The position numbers were made by a program, and so were the translations under genes. From an uncultured Sutterella sp. (GTDB taxonomy: Bacteria; Pseudomonadota; Gammaproteobacteria; Burkholderiales; Burkholderiaceae_F), in assembly GCA_900545275.1 (NCBI GenBank), contig UQYG01000003.1:62001-126000 (forward strand): a DNA stretch of 64,000 nucleotides, read 5' to 3'. Below, piece after piece: positions 1-7,924 of this stretch; position 1 is the first letter of the stretch, and each line of letters opens with the position of its first letter. The notes under the pieces were generated by a model. That model was given only the letters and a program-made list of their open reading frames with translations, did not search any database and was not told the origin of the DNA.

Positions 1-58
1 CGAGGAGATTTCTTCGAAGTCTTTGTGGACACAAACTGGAGACAATAGATCCGGCCCC

Positions 59-1063
59 CTATTTAACCGTTTCGCTCAGGTCCCAGACCGGATCGTAGAG
101 ATCGAAGGATTCGGAAAGTTTTTTCGCGACCTCGTCCGGGTTGAGTCCGCGCAGCTTCTCCGCGATGACGGAGCGGAACCACTGCAGCGCCGGATCCCTT
201 TCGCTCCGCTCATGCCAGATCATGCGGGCCTTCCAGACGACGGCGTTGGCCATCGGGGCGGCGGGAAGGATGGCGAGCGGCAGTTCCTTGACGAGACACT
301 TTGCCGTAAAGGTGGGGAGCATGACGTAGAAGTCGGTTTCCAGAAGGAAAAAGGCGCTCGCGAGATAATAGCCGCAGTCCATGGCGACGCGGTCGTCCGC
401 CCGGCGCACGGCGGCTTTTCCTTCGATCGATCCGTAGGTGAGCTTGATTTCTCTGTAGGGGGCGAGATCTTCCGCACGAAGTTTCCCGCCTTCGCGCCGA
501 CGTTCCTCCATGAGATAGACGAGCGGATGGTCCTTGCGCACGACGAGGACGTGATCGGTGGCGAACAGCTCAAGCTCCCGGTAGTCGGACTCAAGCTGCA
601 GGGGCGGCGCGTAAAAGGCGACGTCGATGTTGCCCGAGGCGAGGAGCCTCGGAAAGTCGTCGGTGAGCGGAACGCAGGAGAGATGCAGGCCAGGCGCGGT
701 CCCGTAGAGGTCTTGAAGACACGGCATTAAAAAGCCGAAGATCGCGTTGTCGACGCCCGCCACGCGAATCGTGCTTCGCAGGTCGGCGGGCGAGAACTGT
801 GCCGGACGGCGCACGATGTCGATGAGTTCGTCCTGCACGGCCCGCAGTTTCGGCAGAAGTTCGTTCATTCGGGCGGTCGGAACGAGTCCGTCGCGTCCGC
901 GCAGGAAAAGCGGATCATGGAGGAGTCCCCGAAGCGTCGTCATCTGCCGCGAAGCCGTCGCGACGCTCACGTTCAGCTGTTGCGCGGTGAGCGTGATGGA
1001 ACGCGTATCCCAGACGGAGAGAAGGAACCAAATTTGCTCGGACGTGATGTGTTCGCGGTTCAT
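59..1063 (-). CDS. LysR-type transcriptional regulator
   Basis: A 334-residue LysR-family DNA-binding regulator. Residues about 6-65 form the winged helix-turn-helix (TAQQLNVSVATASRQMTTL, then the typical LysR wing 'DPLFLRGRDGL'). The rest is the periplasmic-binding-protein-like effector domain, ending in the family signature 'IWHERSERDPALQWFR'. Length is normal for the family. The ATG at 1063 has only a weak upstream AAGG. Its former neighbour on the same strand upstream is a decayed DmsB-like subunit, so it may once have controlled a respiratory operon, but no intact target remains adjacent. Effector unknown. Confidence 0.9.
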   Translation of the reverse strand: MNREHITSEQIWFLLSVWDTRSITLTAQQLNVSVATASRQMTTLRGLLHDPLFLRGRDGLVPTARMNELLPKLRAVQDELIDIVRRPAQFSPADLRSTIRVAGVDNAIFGFLMPCLQDLYGTAPGLHLSCVPLTDDFPRLLASGNIDVAFYAPPLQLESDYRELELFATDHVLVVRKDHPLVYLMEERRREGGKLRAEDLAPYREIKLTYGSIEGKAAVRRADDRVAMDCGYYLASAFFLLETDFYVMLPTFTAKCLVKELPLAILPAAPMANAVVWKARMIWHERSERDPALQWFRSVIAEKLRGLNPDEVAKKLSESFDLYDPVWDLSETVK

Positions 1064-1215
1064 GACGGGGTCGACCTTGAAATGGGAAAGCGCAAAAAGG
1101 AGGAAGCAGGCGCACTTCCGTCAGCCTATCAGCGGATCCCGCAAGTGGGAAGAGTTGACGCGGCGTCGTTTTCCCGAAAGGACGGGTGAAATCGTTGCCT
1201 GCCGTGCGGACGTTT

Positions 1216-1490
1216 TCGGGACGTGGCCCGAGCGTTGAGTGCGACTTCTTGTCGCCGAAGTAGGACTGTTTCGCAGGATCCAAGAACTTAGGAACGTGGT
1301 AGGGGCAGGCTTGTCCGCATATGTGGCGGCCGATGCATTTTGCCTGGTGGACGAGCACTTCGCCGCGCGGACCCTTGGGGATGGCCTTGACCGGGCGGAC
1401 CTCCATGAAGGCGGGTCTTCGTAGTGCGTGCAGGAGACGCTGATGAAGACGTTGATGCCGGCCTTTTCGTGTTCGACGCGCTCAAGGTGA
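1216..1490 (-). pseudogene. Decayed DmsB-like 4Fe-4S electron-transfer subunit
   Basis: Remnant of the iron-sulphur subunit of a DMSO reductase-type (molybdopterin) complex. Read in the minus direction, one frame gives 'INVFISVSCTHYEDP'. After a frameshift near 1407 a second frame gives 'EVRPVKAIPKGPRGEVLVH' followed by 'QAKCIGRHICGQACPYHVPKF'. Intact DmsB has CxxCxxxCxxxCP clusters at these places. Here the second cysteine of the CIGC cluster is Arg and the first cluster lacks Cys at two positions. Similarity stops shortly after 'SYFGDK', and the rest of the gene and its A and C partners are absent. Frameshift, cysteine loss and truncation together make it a clear pseudogene. Ends are approximate. 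Confidence 0.75.
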
Positions 1491-1561
1491 TTTCAAGCCG
1501 CGCCGGGAGGGGCGGGAAGGCGGGAGCGGTTTCCGAGGAGCGAGAATTTTTTCTTCTACAA

Positions 1562-1598
1562 TCTTCTAATCTTCTACGAGATGTGGAAGATTAGAAGA
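1562..1598. repeat. Perfect 13-bp inverted repeat
   Basis: Arms tcttctaatcttc (1562-1574) and gaagattagaaga (1586-1598) flank an 11-base loop in an A/T-rich stretch between two gene remnants. An A-rich run follows on the plus strand, so on the minus strand T runs precede rather than follow the stem. It could be an operator or a relic of an inserted element; it is not a convincing terminator. Confidence 0.6.
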
Positions 1599-1630
1599 AA
1601 ACCAAAGAAGAAAAAACGACGACTTCGGAC

Positions 1631-1775
1631 TTACGGCTTTTTCGTTGAGTCGTGTTGTCCTTCGGCTTCGAGCCAAACCTTAAGGAGCGTTGCGGGCGTC
1701 ACAACGCGCACGGGACAGTCTGGGTAGGCTTCGTGGAAAGCGGGGTTTTGGGAAAAATCGATTCTTGCAGGCTTC
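1631..1775 (-). pseudogene. C-terminal remnant of a PIN-domain toxin
   Basis: The minus strand encodes 'DFSQNPAFHEAY' and then 'PDCPVRVVTPATLLKVW' before a TAA. This matches the end of PIN-domain (VapC-like) ribonuclease toxins, where a D-F motif is followed by a final strand with 'V..VTP..LL'. An in-frame TGA lies just upstream at about 1776 and no catalytic Asp residues of the N-terminal half can be found, nor an antitoxin. I read it as the tail of a lost toxin gene. From 1776 to 2005 I see only A/T-rich sequence without a supported gene. Confidence 0.4.
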
Positions 1776-2005
1776 GCTCAATAAGGATCATGACGCACCA
1801 CCTGCGATGCAGACGAACGCTTCGATGTGAAGCGGTCCTTGATGGGATTTATGGAAAAATTCTCTATTGTGATAGCGAAATTTTCCGCGAAAAATTTTGT
1901 CGTAATAGAGATTTTTTTTCTGATAAGAAAAGAGATCTCGATCCTTTTTCTCATCTGCTGCAATGAATAATTGTGACTATGGGGCGCCTGCGCAGACGGC
2001 GGAGC

Positions 2006-2035
2006 CCGTGAACCGTGCTGCAGGACGGTTCACGG
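2006..2035. terminator. Hairpin downstream of the phosphodiesterase operon
   Basis: Perfect 11-bp stem ccgtgaaccgt (2006-2016) and acggttcacgg (2025-2035) with an 8-base loop, 34 bases beyond the stop codon of the last gene of the minus-strand operon. There is no T run, so it may be a 3' end-protecting or Rho-assisted structure rather than a strict intrinsic terminator. Confidence 0.45.
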
Positions 2036-2068
2036 CATGTCCGTACTGCCCGCGGTTGGTCTTCGGGC

Positions 2069-2887
2069 TCAGTCGTCCGTCGGGTTTACCGCCCCGTGGA
2101 AGGGGAAGGGGCCCGAGAAGTCGGTTCGGACGGGAATCTGGCCGAAATAGGTGACCCAACCTTCGGGCATGAGGTGGTGGAGCGCAAAGCCCGGTGTCTC
2201 AAAGAGGAAGTCGTCGCCTCCTTCGGGGCCGATGTGGATTTCGATCGGAAGCGAAACCGAGGGCGCGGTCGTCACGACCGTGTCGCCGAAACGCGATGCG
2301 AGACCGCGGTGCATGTGGCCCGTCGCAAGACGAACGTCGGGGCGGCGCGAGAGGATTTCCCGGAGGCGTTCGCGGTTGGTGAAGGGTTCGTCCATCTTGC
2401 CCATCCCGGAATGCACGGGCGTGTGGTGCATGAGCGCGAGAACGGGGCGACCGTCCGAGAGCGCGGCTTGGAGGCGCGAAAGAGAGGCGTCCGAGAGACC
2501 GCCCCAATGGCGTCCCGGCTGCAGCGTGTCGAGCCCCAGGATCAGGGCGTCGTCGCGTTCCATCGTGAATTCCACCCTCTCCTTTCCGGCGTCGGGTTCG
2601 ACGAAGTCCGGGAGGATGCGAACGAGGTTTGAGCGCCGGTCGTGGTTGCCCGGAAGCATTCGAACGGGCACAGGGAGGTCCGCAAAGGTTTCCGCGACGA
2701 TTTCGTAGGCGTCGGGCTTGCCGTCGCAGGCGATGTCCCCCGTCACGACGACGAGGTCGACCTTGGGTGCGAAACGCTGAAGCCAGGGGCGGATGTTCCG
2801 GACATGCGAGGCCGTGTCGGCCTTCCCGTAGGCGAGGGTGCCGACGGGCTCGACGTGCAGGTCGGAGAGTTGCAGAACGGTGGTCAT
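2069..2887 (-). CDS. Calcineurin-like metallophosphodiesterase (GpdQ/CpdA type)
   Basis: A 272-residue cytoplasmic binuclear metallophosphoesterase. All metal-binding motifs are visible in order: 'SDLHVEP' (D9, H11), 'VVTGDIACDG', 'LPGNHDRR', 'ALMHHTPVHSG' and 'ATGHMHRG'. Length and motif spacing fit class III phosphodiesterases such as GpdQ (glycerophosphodiesters) and CpdA (cAMP). It is the last gene of an ABC-transporter operon with a Pho-box promoter. That context favours hydrolysis of an imported phosphodiester to release phosphate, rather than cAMP turnover. The ATG at 2887 has a good AAAGGA site. Exact substrate is unknown. Confidence 0.85.
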   Translation of the reverse strand: MTTVLQLSDLHVEPVGTLAYGKADTASHVRNIRPWLQRFAPKVDLVVVTGDIACDGKPDAYEIVAETFADLPVPVRMLPGNHDRRSNLVRILPDFVEPDAGKERVEFTMERDDALILGLDTLQPGRHWGGLSDASLSRLQAALSDGRPVLALMHHTPVHSGMGKMDEPFTNRERLREILSRRPDVRLATGHMHRGLASRFGDTVVTTAPSVSLPIEIHIGPEGGDDFLFETPGFALHHLMPEGWVTYFGQIPVRTDFSGPFPFHGAVNPTDD

Positions 2888-2908
2888 CGGAAAATTCCTT
2901 TGAAACGA

Positions 2909-2936
2909 CGAAACGGGCGTCGGAGCGCCCGTTTCG
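2909..2936. promoter_or_regulatory. Intercistronic hairpin between ATPase and phosphodiesterase genes
   Basis: Perfect 11-bp stem cgaaacgggcg (2909-2919) and cgcccgtttcg (2926-2936) with a 6-base loop in the 69-base gap. On the coding (minus) strand it is followed by 'TCGTTTC', a poor T tract, so partial termination or mRNA processing is more likely than a full stop. Confidence 0.5.
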
Positions 2937-2956
2937 ACATGCGGATCCTTCGGGAC

Positions 2957-4030
2957 TCAGACGGGGAAGGACATGAGGCGGTGCGGATCCACCGTGAGCT
3001 GAGCGCGGTCGCCCGGCGCGAGTCCTTCGGGAAGTTCGGTCATGTTCACCTTGAAGAGTTCGCCTGAGGACGGCTCGACGGTGATGCGAACGAAGTTCCC
3101 CATGAAGTGTACGTCCTTGATCGACACTTCGACGGAGTGTTCCGTGGGTTCGACCGAAAGATAGGCGGCTTCGGGGCGGAAGAAGACGTTCATGTCGCCC
3201 GCCTTGCCGGTGATGGCCTTCTGCACGCCGGGGCGAAGCGAGGCGAGCGGCGTATGGAAGTCGAGCCACGAGAGCGTTTCGCCGTCGAACTTGCCCGCGA
3301 CGCGGTTGCTGCCGCCCACGAACCCGGCGACGAAGCTCGTAGCCGGACGGCGCCAGACTTCTTCCGGAGAGGCGGCCTGATGGATGATGCCGCCCTCCAT
3401 CACGACGATGCGGTCGCCGAGGACCATGGCTTCGTCCTGGTCGTGCGTCACGATGACGGCGGTGATGCCGAGTTCGCGCAGGATGACGGCGAGTTCTTCG
3501 CGGACCTTGTGGCGGATCTGGGCGTCAAGGGCCGAGAGCGGCTCGTCGAGAAGGAGAATCTTCGGACGGATCGCAAGGGCGCGGGCGAGTGCGACGCGCT
3601 GGCGCTGACCGCCCGAGAGGGCGAGGACGTTGCGCGTCTTGTACTTCTCAAGATTGACGAGACGGAGCATTTCGTCGACGGTCTTTTCAATCTCCTCCTT
3701 GGGTTCGCCCCGCACCGTGAGACCGTAGGCGACGTTCTGCGCGACCGTCATGTGCGGAAAGAGCGCGTACTGCTGAAACATGAAGCCGATGCGGCGCTTC
3801 TCTGCGGGAAGATTCGTGATGTCTTCGCCGCCTACGAGGACCTTGGAGCCTTCGTCGGGCGTTTCAAGACCCGCGATGATGCGGAGAAGCGTCGTCTTCC
3901 CGCAGCCCGAGGGCCCGAGGAGAACCGTGCGGCATCCCGCGTCGAGCGTGAGCGTGAAGGGCTGCAGCACGCAGGTCTTGCCGTAGTGTTTCGAGACGTT
4001 CTGAAGAGTGATGGAAACGGATTCGGACAT
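2957..4030 (-). CDS. ABC transporter ATP-binding protein (Fe3+/polyamine/phosphonate-type)
   Basis: A 357-residue ATPase energising the importer encoded upstream. It has Walker A 'GPSGCGKTT', Q-loop 'QQYALFPHMT', signature 'LSGGQRQRVALARAL', Walker B 'ILLLDEPLSALD' and the switch His in 'IVTHDQDEA'. A C-terminal TOBE regulatory domain occupies about residues 240-357. The type groups with PotA, FbpC and PhnT ATPases. It lies 21 bases after the second permease gene and is co-transcribed with it. The family alone does not separate iron, polyamine and organophosphate substrates; the Pho box upstream favours a phosphorus compound. Confidence 0.93.
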   Translation of the reverse strand: MSESVSITLQNVSKHYGKTCVLQPFTLTLDAGCRTVLLGPSGCGKTTLLRIIAGLETPDEGSKVLVGGEDITNLPAEKRRIGFMFQQYALFPHMTVAQNVAYGLTVRGEPKEEIEKTVDEMLRLVNLEKYKTRNVLALSGGQRQRVALARALAIRPKILLLDEPLSALDAQIRHKVREELAVILRELGITAVIVTHDQDEAMVLGDRIVVMEGGIIHQAASPEEVWRRPATSFVAGFVGGSNRVAGKFDGETLSWLDFHTPLASLRPGVQKAITGKAGDMNVFFRPEAAYLSVEPTEHSVEVSIKDVHFMGNFVRITVEPSSGELFKVNMTELPEGLAPGDRAQLTVDPHRLMSFPV

Positions 4031-4051
4031 GGGAGATTCTCACAAAATCGG

Positions 4052-4894
4052 TCAGTCGTTGGGCTCGAGGTCGGCCGCGCGGCGGCGGGCTTCGGCGCGG
4101 CGGGCAAGCCACGCGGGGAGCGCCTGCATGAGCGACAAAATCGGAACGAGGATCACGAGGAAAAGGAAGGTGTAGGCGCTTCCCACCTCGAGACGCATGG
4201 AGGCGTAGCTGTCGGCCATCCCGACGGGAAGGGTCTTCGTGTCGGGCGTCTGCAGCATCCAGGAAATGTTGAATTCGCCGAGCGAGACGGTCATGACCAT
4301 GAGCGCGCCCGCGAGGATGCCGGGCATCGCAACGGGGACGACTACCTTGAGAAAGGTCGTCCAGGGCGAGGCGCCGAGCGTGGCGGAAGCTTCTTCATAG
4401 GCGTCGATCGGCTCGACGCGCAGGACCGCCATGACGCTTCGCACCATGAAGGGAAGACAGAACATGACGTGCCCGCAGAGAATGAAGAGATTGCTCTGAC
4501 GAAGGCTTGTGATGCCGCCCCAAATGAGGAGGATGCCCAGACCGATGGCGAGGCCCGGAACGGAGAGCGGCAGGATGAGCGCTTCCTCGACCAGCGCGGC
4601 CCAGCGTTTGCGTTGTTCGCGAACGAGAATCCACGCGGCCGGCACGCCGATCACGACGCAGAGCACGAGCGCGGCGACGGCGATCCCGAGACTTCGCACG
4701 ATCGTGTCGCCGTAGAGTTCGAGCACCTTTTCGATCCATTCGGTCGTAAAACCCGCCTTGAAGCCGCGGAAGGCGTTCTTCATGAAGGCCGTGAAGCACA
4801 TCTGCACGACCGGAATCATGAGAAAGAGAAGCGTGAGGCCGGTGAGAACCGCCTGGGCGATCTGCACGCCCGTCCAAGATTTTTTCTGTGCCAT
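4052..4894 (-). CDS. ABC transporter permease
   Basis: A 280-residue inner-membrane permease of the binding-protein-dependent (BPD_transp_1) family. About six hydrophobic segments are seen, starting with 'IAQAVLTGLTLLFLMIP'. The EAA-loop that contacts the ATPase is visible as 'EEASATLGASPWTTFLKV..P'. It starts 10 bases after the other permease gene, so the two probably form a heterodimeric channel. The C-terminal tail is Arg/Ala-rich and cytoplasmic. Confidence 0.9.
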   Translation of the reverse strand: MAQKKSWTGVQIAQAVLTGLTLLFLMIPVVQMCFTAFMKNAFRGFKAGFTTEWIEKVLELYGDTIVRSLGIAVAALVLCVVIGVPAAWILVREQRKRWAALVEEALILPLSVPGLAIGLGILLIWGGITSLRQSNLFILCGHVMFCLPFMVRSVMAVLRVEPIDAYEEASATLGASPWTTFLKVVVPVAMPGILAGALMVMTVSLGEFNISWMLQTPDTKTLPVGMADSYASMRLEVGSAYTFLFLVILVPILSLMQALPAWLARRAEARRRAADLEPND

Positions 4895-4904
4895 GGTTCG
4901 CTCC

Positions 4905-5705
4905 TTAACGTTCGTTCGGGACGCTCACGAGACGGGCCGCCAAGAGGATGCCCCAGGTGATGAGGCCGAGGACGACCGCGAGCATGGAGGCCGCGGCGAT
5001 GTTGGCCGAGAGCGTGAATTCGGTGTAGATCGTGATCGGCAGCACGTTGATGTCGGTCGCAAGCGTGAAGGCCGTGCCGAAGGCGCCCATGGAGGTCGCA
5101 AAGCAGAGCGCCCCCGTCGAGAAGAGCGCGGGAGTGAGGGCCGGAATCGTGACGTCCTTGAGAATCCGCCAGGAGGAGGCGCCGAGCGTGCGCGCGGCCT
5201 CTTCATAGACGGGGTTCATCTTGCGGGTCGCCGCCATGACGGTCGTGACGACGCGGGGAATCGAGAAGTAGAGGTAGCCGAAGAAGAGCCCCGCCATGCC
5301 GTAGGCGAAGACGAGCTTTCCCGCGCCCAAGGAAGAGGAGAGGATCGAGGCCATGCCGTTTCGGCCGCCCAGCATGATGATCATGAAGCCCACGACGACG
5401 CCCGGGAAGGAAAGCGGGAGCGTGATGAGTCCCACCACGGCGCTGCGGCCGGGGAAGTCGTTGCGTTCCAAAAAGATCCCCGTGAAGGCGCCGAGCGCGA
5501 CGGACGCGATCGTGACGAGAAGCGAGAGAACGACGGTGGAAAAGAGGCTCGAAGCGTAGCGCGGATTGGTGAGGATTTCCGCGTAGAGCAGAATCCCCTG
5601 GTCGGTCGAGACCGAAGCGGGGAGAAGCCGCAGCACGGGGAGCACGAAGAAGGCGAGCAAAACCGTGAGGGCGGGAAGAAGAAAGAGGAGATGGGTTCGT
5701 TTCAT
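4905..5705 (-). CDS. ABC transporter permease
   Basis: A 266-residue permease, first of the pair. The N-terminus 'LLFLLPALTVLLAFFVLPVLRL' is a long membrane segment, and about six segments follow in total. The EAA motif reads 'YEEAARTLGASSWRILKDVTIPAL'-like near residue 165. This gene follows the binding-protein gene by 65 bases, a gap filled by a strong hairpin. It belongs to the same family as the CysTW, PotB and PhnU permeases. Confidence 0.9.
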   Translation of the reverse strand: MKRTHLLFLLPALTVLLAFFVLPVLRLLPASVSTDQGILLYAEILTNPRYASSLFSTVVLSLLVTIASVALGAFTGIFLERNDFPGRSAVVGLITLPLSFPGVVVGFMIIMLGGRNGMASILSSSLGAGKLVFAYGMAGLFFGYLYFSIPRVVTTVMAATRKMNPVYEEAARTLGASSWRILKDVTIPALTPALFSTGALCFATSMGAFGTAFTLATDINVLPITIYTEFTLSANIAAASMLAVVLGLITWGILLAARLVSVPNER

Positions 5706-5724
5706 TTGAAGGTCCGGAAACGCC

Positions 5725-5757
5725 GAAGCCGCCGCTTGACGGACGTGCGGCGGCTTC
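5725..5757. promoter_or_regulatory. Intercistronic hairpin after the binding-protein gene
   Basis: Perfect 11-bp stem gaagccgccgc (5725-5735) and gcggcggcttc (5747-5757). It has no T run on the minus strand. Such stems between binding-protein and permease genes usually stabilise the upstream message or stop part of transcription, so that more binding protein than permease is made. That role is inferred here. Confidence 0.55.
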
Positions 5758-5770
5758 TTTCAAAGGGAGA

Positions 5771-6811
5771 TCAGCCCTTCATCGCCTGGAGATAGGCTTC
5801 GCTGAAGGCACGCTGCACTTCTGCCATGCGGGCGTAGTCGACACTGCCGGCGCGTTCGTATTCGGAGGCGGGGAGGAACTTCTTCGCGGCTTCCGGGGCG
5901 AGCTTTTCAAGGTCGCCCACGACCGGACGCAGGAAGTTTTCGGCCCAGTGCTTCTGACCCTTTTCGGAGAGAACAAAGTCGATCACGCGGCGGCCGTTTT
6001 CGGCGTGCGGAGCGTTCTTGACGAGCGTCATCACGTAGGGAACCTGGATCGTGCCTTCGACCGGGATCACGAATTCGATCGGGGCGCCGTCGGCGTACTT
6101 GGCGCGGTAGGCGTCGAAGTCGTAGTCAAAGAGGATGGGAATTTCGCCCGAGAGGCAGCGCGCGTAGGCCGTCTGCTTCGGAACGATCGGGGAGAGTTCG
6201 TTCAACTTCTTGAAGTAGTCGAGGGCCGGCCCGAAGTCGTCGAGCGTGCCGCCCAAGGCGTGGTTCACGGCGACGGAGCAGGCGTAGCCCACGAAGGCGG
6301 ACGAAGGATCGAGAAAGCCCACCATCCCTTCGTACTTCGGGTCGAGCAGGTCCTTCCATCCCTTCGGAACGGGCAGGCCGTCGAGCGCTTCGGTGTTGAC
6401 CATCAGGCCCACCGTGCCGGCGTGGATCGAAACCCAGGCGCCGTCGGGGTCCTTGAGGCCCGCGGGCACCTTCTGCCAGCCTTCGCCCTTGTAGTTTTCG
6501 ACGAGCCCCTGGTTTTTGGCGTTGATGGCAAAGGAAATGCCGAGGTAGGCGGCGTCTGCGACGGGATTGTTCGCTTCGGCGATGATCTGCGAGACGGACT
6601 GGCCGGAATTCTTGTTGTCCATCGGCACTTCAATGCCGGTTTCGGCCTTGATGATGGGAAGCATCGAACCCCAGCCCGCCCATTCGGCCGGGCAGTTGTA
6701 GACGATGGCGCGCTGCGGATCCGCGGCGAAGGCGCGGGAAAGACCGAAACCCTGCATGAGAAGGGCGGTGGCGAGGAGATTGCGTCCGAAGGCGCGGCGC
6801 GAGAGTGTCAT
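5771..6811 (-). CDS. Periplasmic substrate-binding protein of a Pho-regulated ABC importer
   Basis: A 346-residue family-1 extracellular solute-binding protein. The N-terminus 'LSRRAFGRNLLATALLM' with cleavage near 'SRAFA' is a twin-arginine-type signal, suggesting export of a folded protein. The mature part has the two-lobe binding-protein pattern seen in iron, thiamine and 2-aminoethylphosphonate binders, for example 'GTVGLMVNTEAL', 'WKDLLDPKYEGMVGFLDPSS' and 'GEIPILFDYDFD'. It is the first gene of the operon, behind phased PhoB half-sites. Phosphonate or phosphodiester binding is the best contextual guess; a ferric-iron role remains possible from family membership alone. Confidence 0.88.
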   Translation of the reverse strand: MTLSRRAFGRNLLATALLMQGFGLSRAFAADPQRAIVYNCPAEWAGWGSMLPIIKAETGIEVPMDNKNSGQSVSQIIAEANNPVADAAYLGISFAINAKNQGLVENYKGEGWQKVPAGLKDPDGAWVSIHAGTVGLMVNTEALDGLPVPKGWKDLLDPKYEGMVGFLDPSSAFVGYACSVAVNHALGGTLDDFGPALDYFKKLNELSPIVPKQTAYARCLSGEIPILFDYDFDAYRAKYADGAPIEFVIPVEGTIQVPYVMTLVKNAPHAENGRRVIDFVLSEKGQKHWAENFLRPVVGDLEKLAPEAAKKFLPASEYERAGSVDYARMAEVQRAFSEAYLQAMKG

Positions 6812-6943
6812 GGCGGTGATCCTTGATGTGAGCCGAAGTTCGCGAGCCTTCGCATGACTTCGGTCTTGACGTCCGAACCTGAAGGCGGTGCGGACCGGAG
6901 ACGTGCGGAAAGGACGAACGTCCTTCCGACGGGAGTTGCCGTG

Positions 6944-6998
6944 ATGCTACGAAGACCGCATGACAAAACCGTGAAGCAAATATGACAATTCGATGACA
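6944..6998 (-). promoter_or_regulatory. Tandem Pho boxes and promoter of the ABC/phosphodiesterase operon
   Basis: On the minus strand TGTCAT occurs at 6998-6993, 6987-6982 and 6965-6960, with a weaker CTTCAC at 6976-6971. All four are exactly 11 bases apart, the spacing of PhoB direct repeats. A -10-like TAGCAT (6949-6944) lies 10 bases after the last half-site. That places the last repeat over the -35 position, as in PhoB-activated promoters. A 5' leader of about 125 bases to the start at 6811 follows. Confidence 0.75.
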
Positions 6999-7055
6999 TT
7001 TTGCTTGGGGACGAAGAGGAATTCCGCGTGGAAAGCGGTTTTCAGGACGTCTCGC

Positions 7056-7094
7056 TCAAAAGAAAACCGCCCGAAAGGAAGCTTCGGGCGGTTT
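7056..7094 (-). terminator. Intrinsic terminator of feoC
   Basis: The 12-bp stem aaaccgcccgaa (7064-7075) and ttcgggcggttt (7083-7094) has a 7-base loop. Read on the minus strand it is followed by TTCTTTT, 28 bases after the feoC stop codon. Confidence 0.8.
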
Positions 7095-7121
7095 ATGCCG
7101 TTGAGACGCGAATGGGAAAAA

Positions 7122-7355
7122 TCAATCGGACGCGGACCATCGATAGACAGGGCTTGCCGGGCCTGTGCAGTGGCTGCAGGTGGCGCCGCACCCGCTCGGA
7201 AGGACGGGCATGAGCTTTGCCACGCCCTTGTCGGCGAGGCGCTCGAGCATCATTTCGGCGAGTCCCTCGGGGATGCGGAAGTGGTAGGAGACGTCCTTCA
7301 CGGACATCTGACGGCGCTCTTTGAGAAGCGCCTTCACGTCGAATATGGAGGCCAT
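7122..7355 (-). CDS. feoC: FeoC-like iron-sulphur winged-helix protein
   Basis: A 77-residue protein of the FeoC family. The first 45 residues read as a winged helix ('MASIFDVKALLKERRQMSVK', then 'RIPEGLAEMMLERLADKGV'). The wing ends in a cysteine cluster CGATCSHC (C56, C60, C63), the usual site for an oxygen-sensitive Fe-S cluster. FeoC proteins bind the FeoB N-domain or modulate its stability. The start at ATG 7355 has an AGGAAA site; a longer upstream reading would add about 108 residues without family similarity. Here feoC is divergent from feoAAB, not at its 3' end. Confidence 0.85.
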   Translation of the reverse strand: MASIFDVKALLKERRQMSVKDVSYHFRIPEGLAEMMLERLADKGVAKLMPVLPSGCGATCSHCTGPASPVYRWSASD

Positions 7356-7413
7356 GAGATGGTTTCCTAATAAAAAATCGCGAAATTCTCTCGGTACACC
7401 CGAGACGGATCCG

Positions 7414-7754
7414 TTCTCATTTTCACTGCAGTGCCGAAGAGAAAGGCGGAAGGGTATGCAATGACAAATGAATCGGGATGTTCGGCGCTTTTTCTTTCGG
7501 TGGACGAGGAATTCTTCATGAAAGAAACAGCGCCATTTTACGTCTATGAAGTGAGAATACATCATATTTCGCACCTGCGGCGGACGTTCGACGGCGGCGC
7601 ACGGCGGTACGTCCGAAAAGAGGAGGAGGCCTCCGGATCCCGCAGAAGAAGAGGAGGTCATGGCGGCTGATTTTCCCAATCCGTTTGTTTTCAGGGTGTT
7701 GTGTTCTCATGAAATTATCGATAGGAGGAAAGAAAGAGAGGAGATTTCTCATTG
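7414..7754. promoter_or_regulatory. feoC-feoA intergenic region with repeated TTCTCAT half-sites
   Basis: The 569-base gap between the divergent genes is A/T-richer than its surroundings and holds no supported gene. TTCTCAT, one arm of the Fur consensus, occurs at 7414, 7704 and 7746, with CTCTCATT at 7793. The one at 7414 lies just upstream of feoC. These look like low-affinity Fur sites on both sides of the region; no start site for feoC can be fixed by eye. Confidence 0.4.
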
Positions 7755-7811
7755 AATCTTTCTACTGAGCGGACGCCATTCATTGCAAATCACTCTCATT
7801 ACGATTTTTAT

Positions 7812-7840
7812 TTGCGCTTGAGAAGTGTTCTCGTTAGAAT
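7812..7840 (+). promoter_or_regulatory. feo operon promoter with Fur-like operator
   Basis: TTGCGC (7812-7817) and TAGAAT (7835-7840) are separated by exactly 17 bases. The spacer contains GAGAAGTGTTCTC (7820-7832), an inverted repeat with a 3-base centre matching the core of the Fur box GAGAATnATTCTC. Iron-bound Fur sitting here would block RNA polymerase, the expected control of feo genes. Confidence 0.7.
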
Positions 7841-7924
7841 TTGCAACAATCCCGGACTGATTGCAGGCTTTCCCCCTTCTCTCCGCCCGGATCTTCTTCA
7901 ACCAACCATCACAGGTCGAAAACA

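Noticed and set aside
1652..1966. A 104-codon plus-strand frame in the A/T-rich gap
   Set aside because: No ribosome site or family pattern, and the opposite strand has a better explanation (PIN-domain tail) over its first part.
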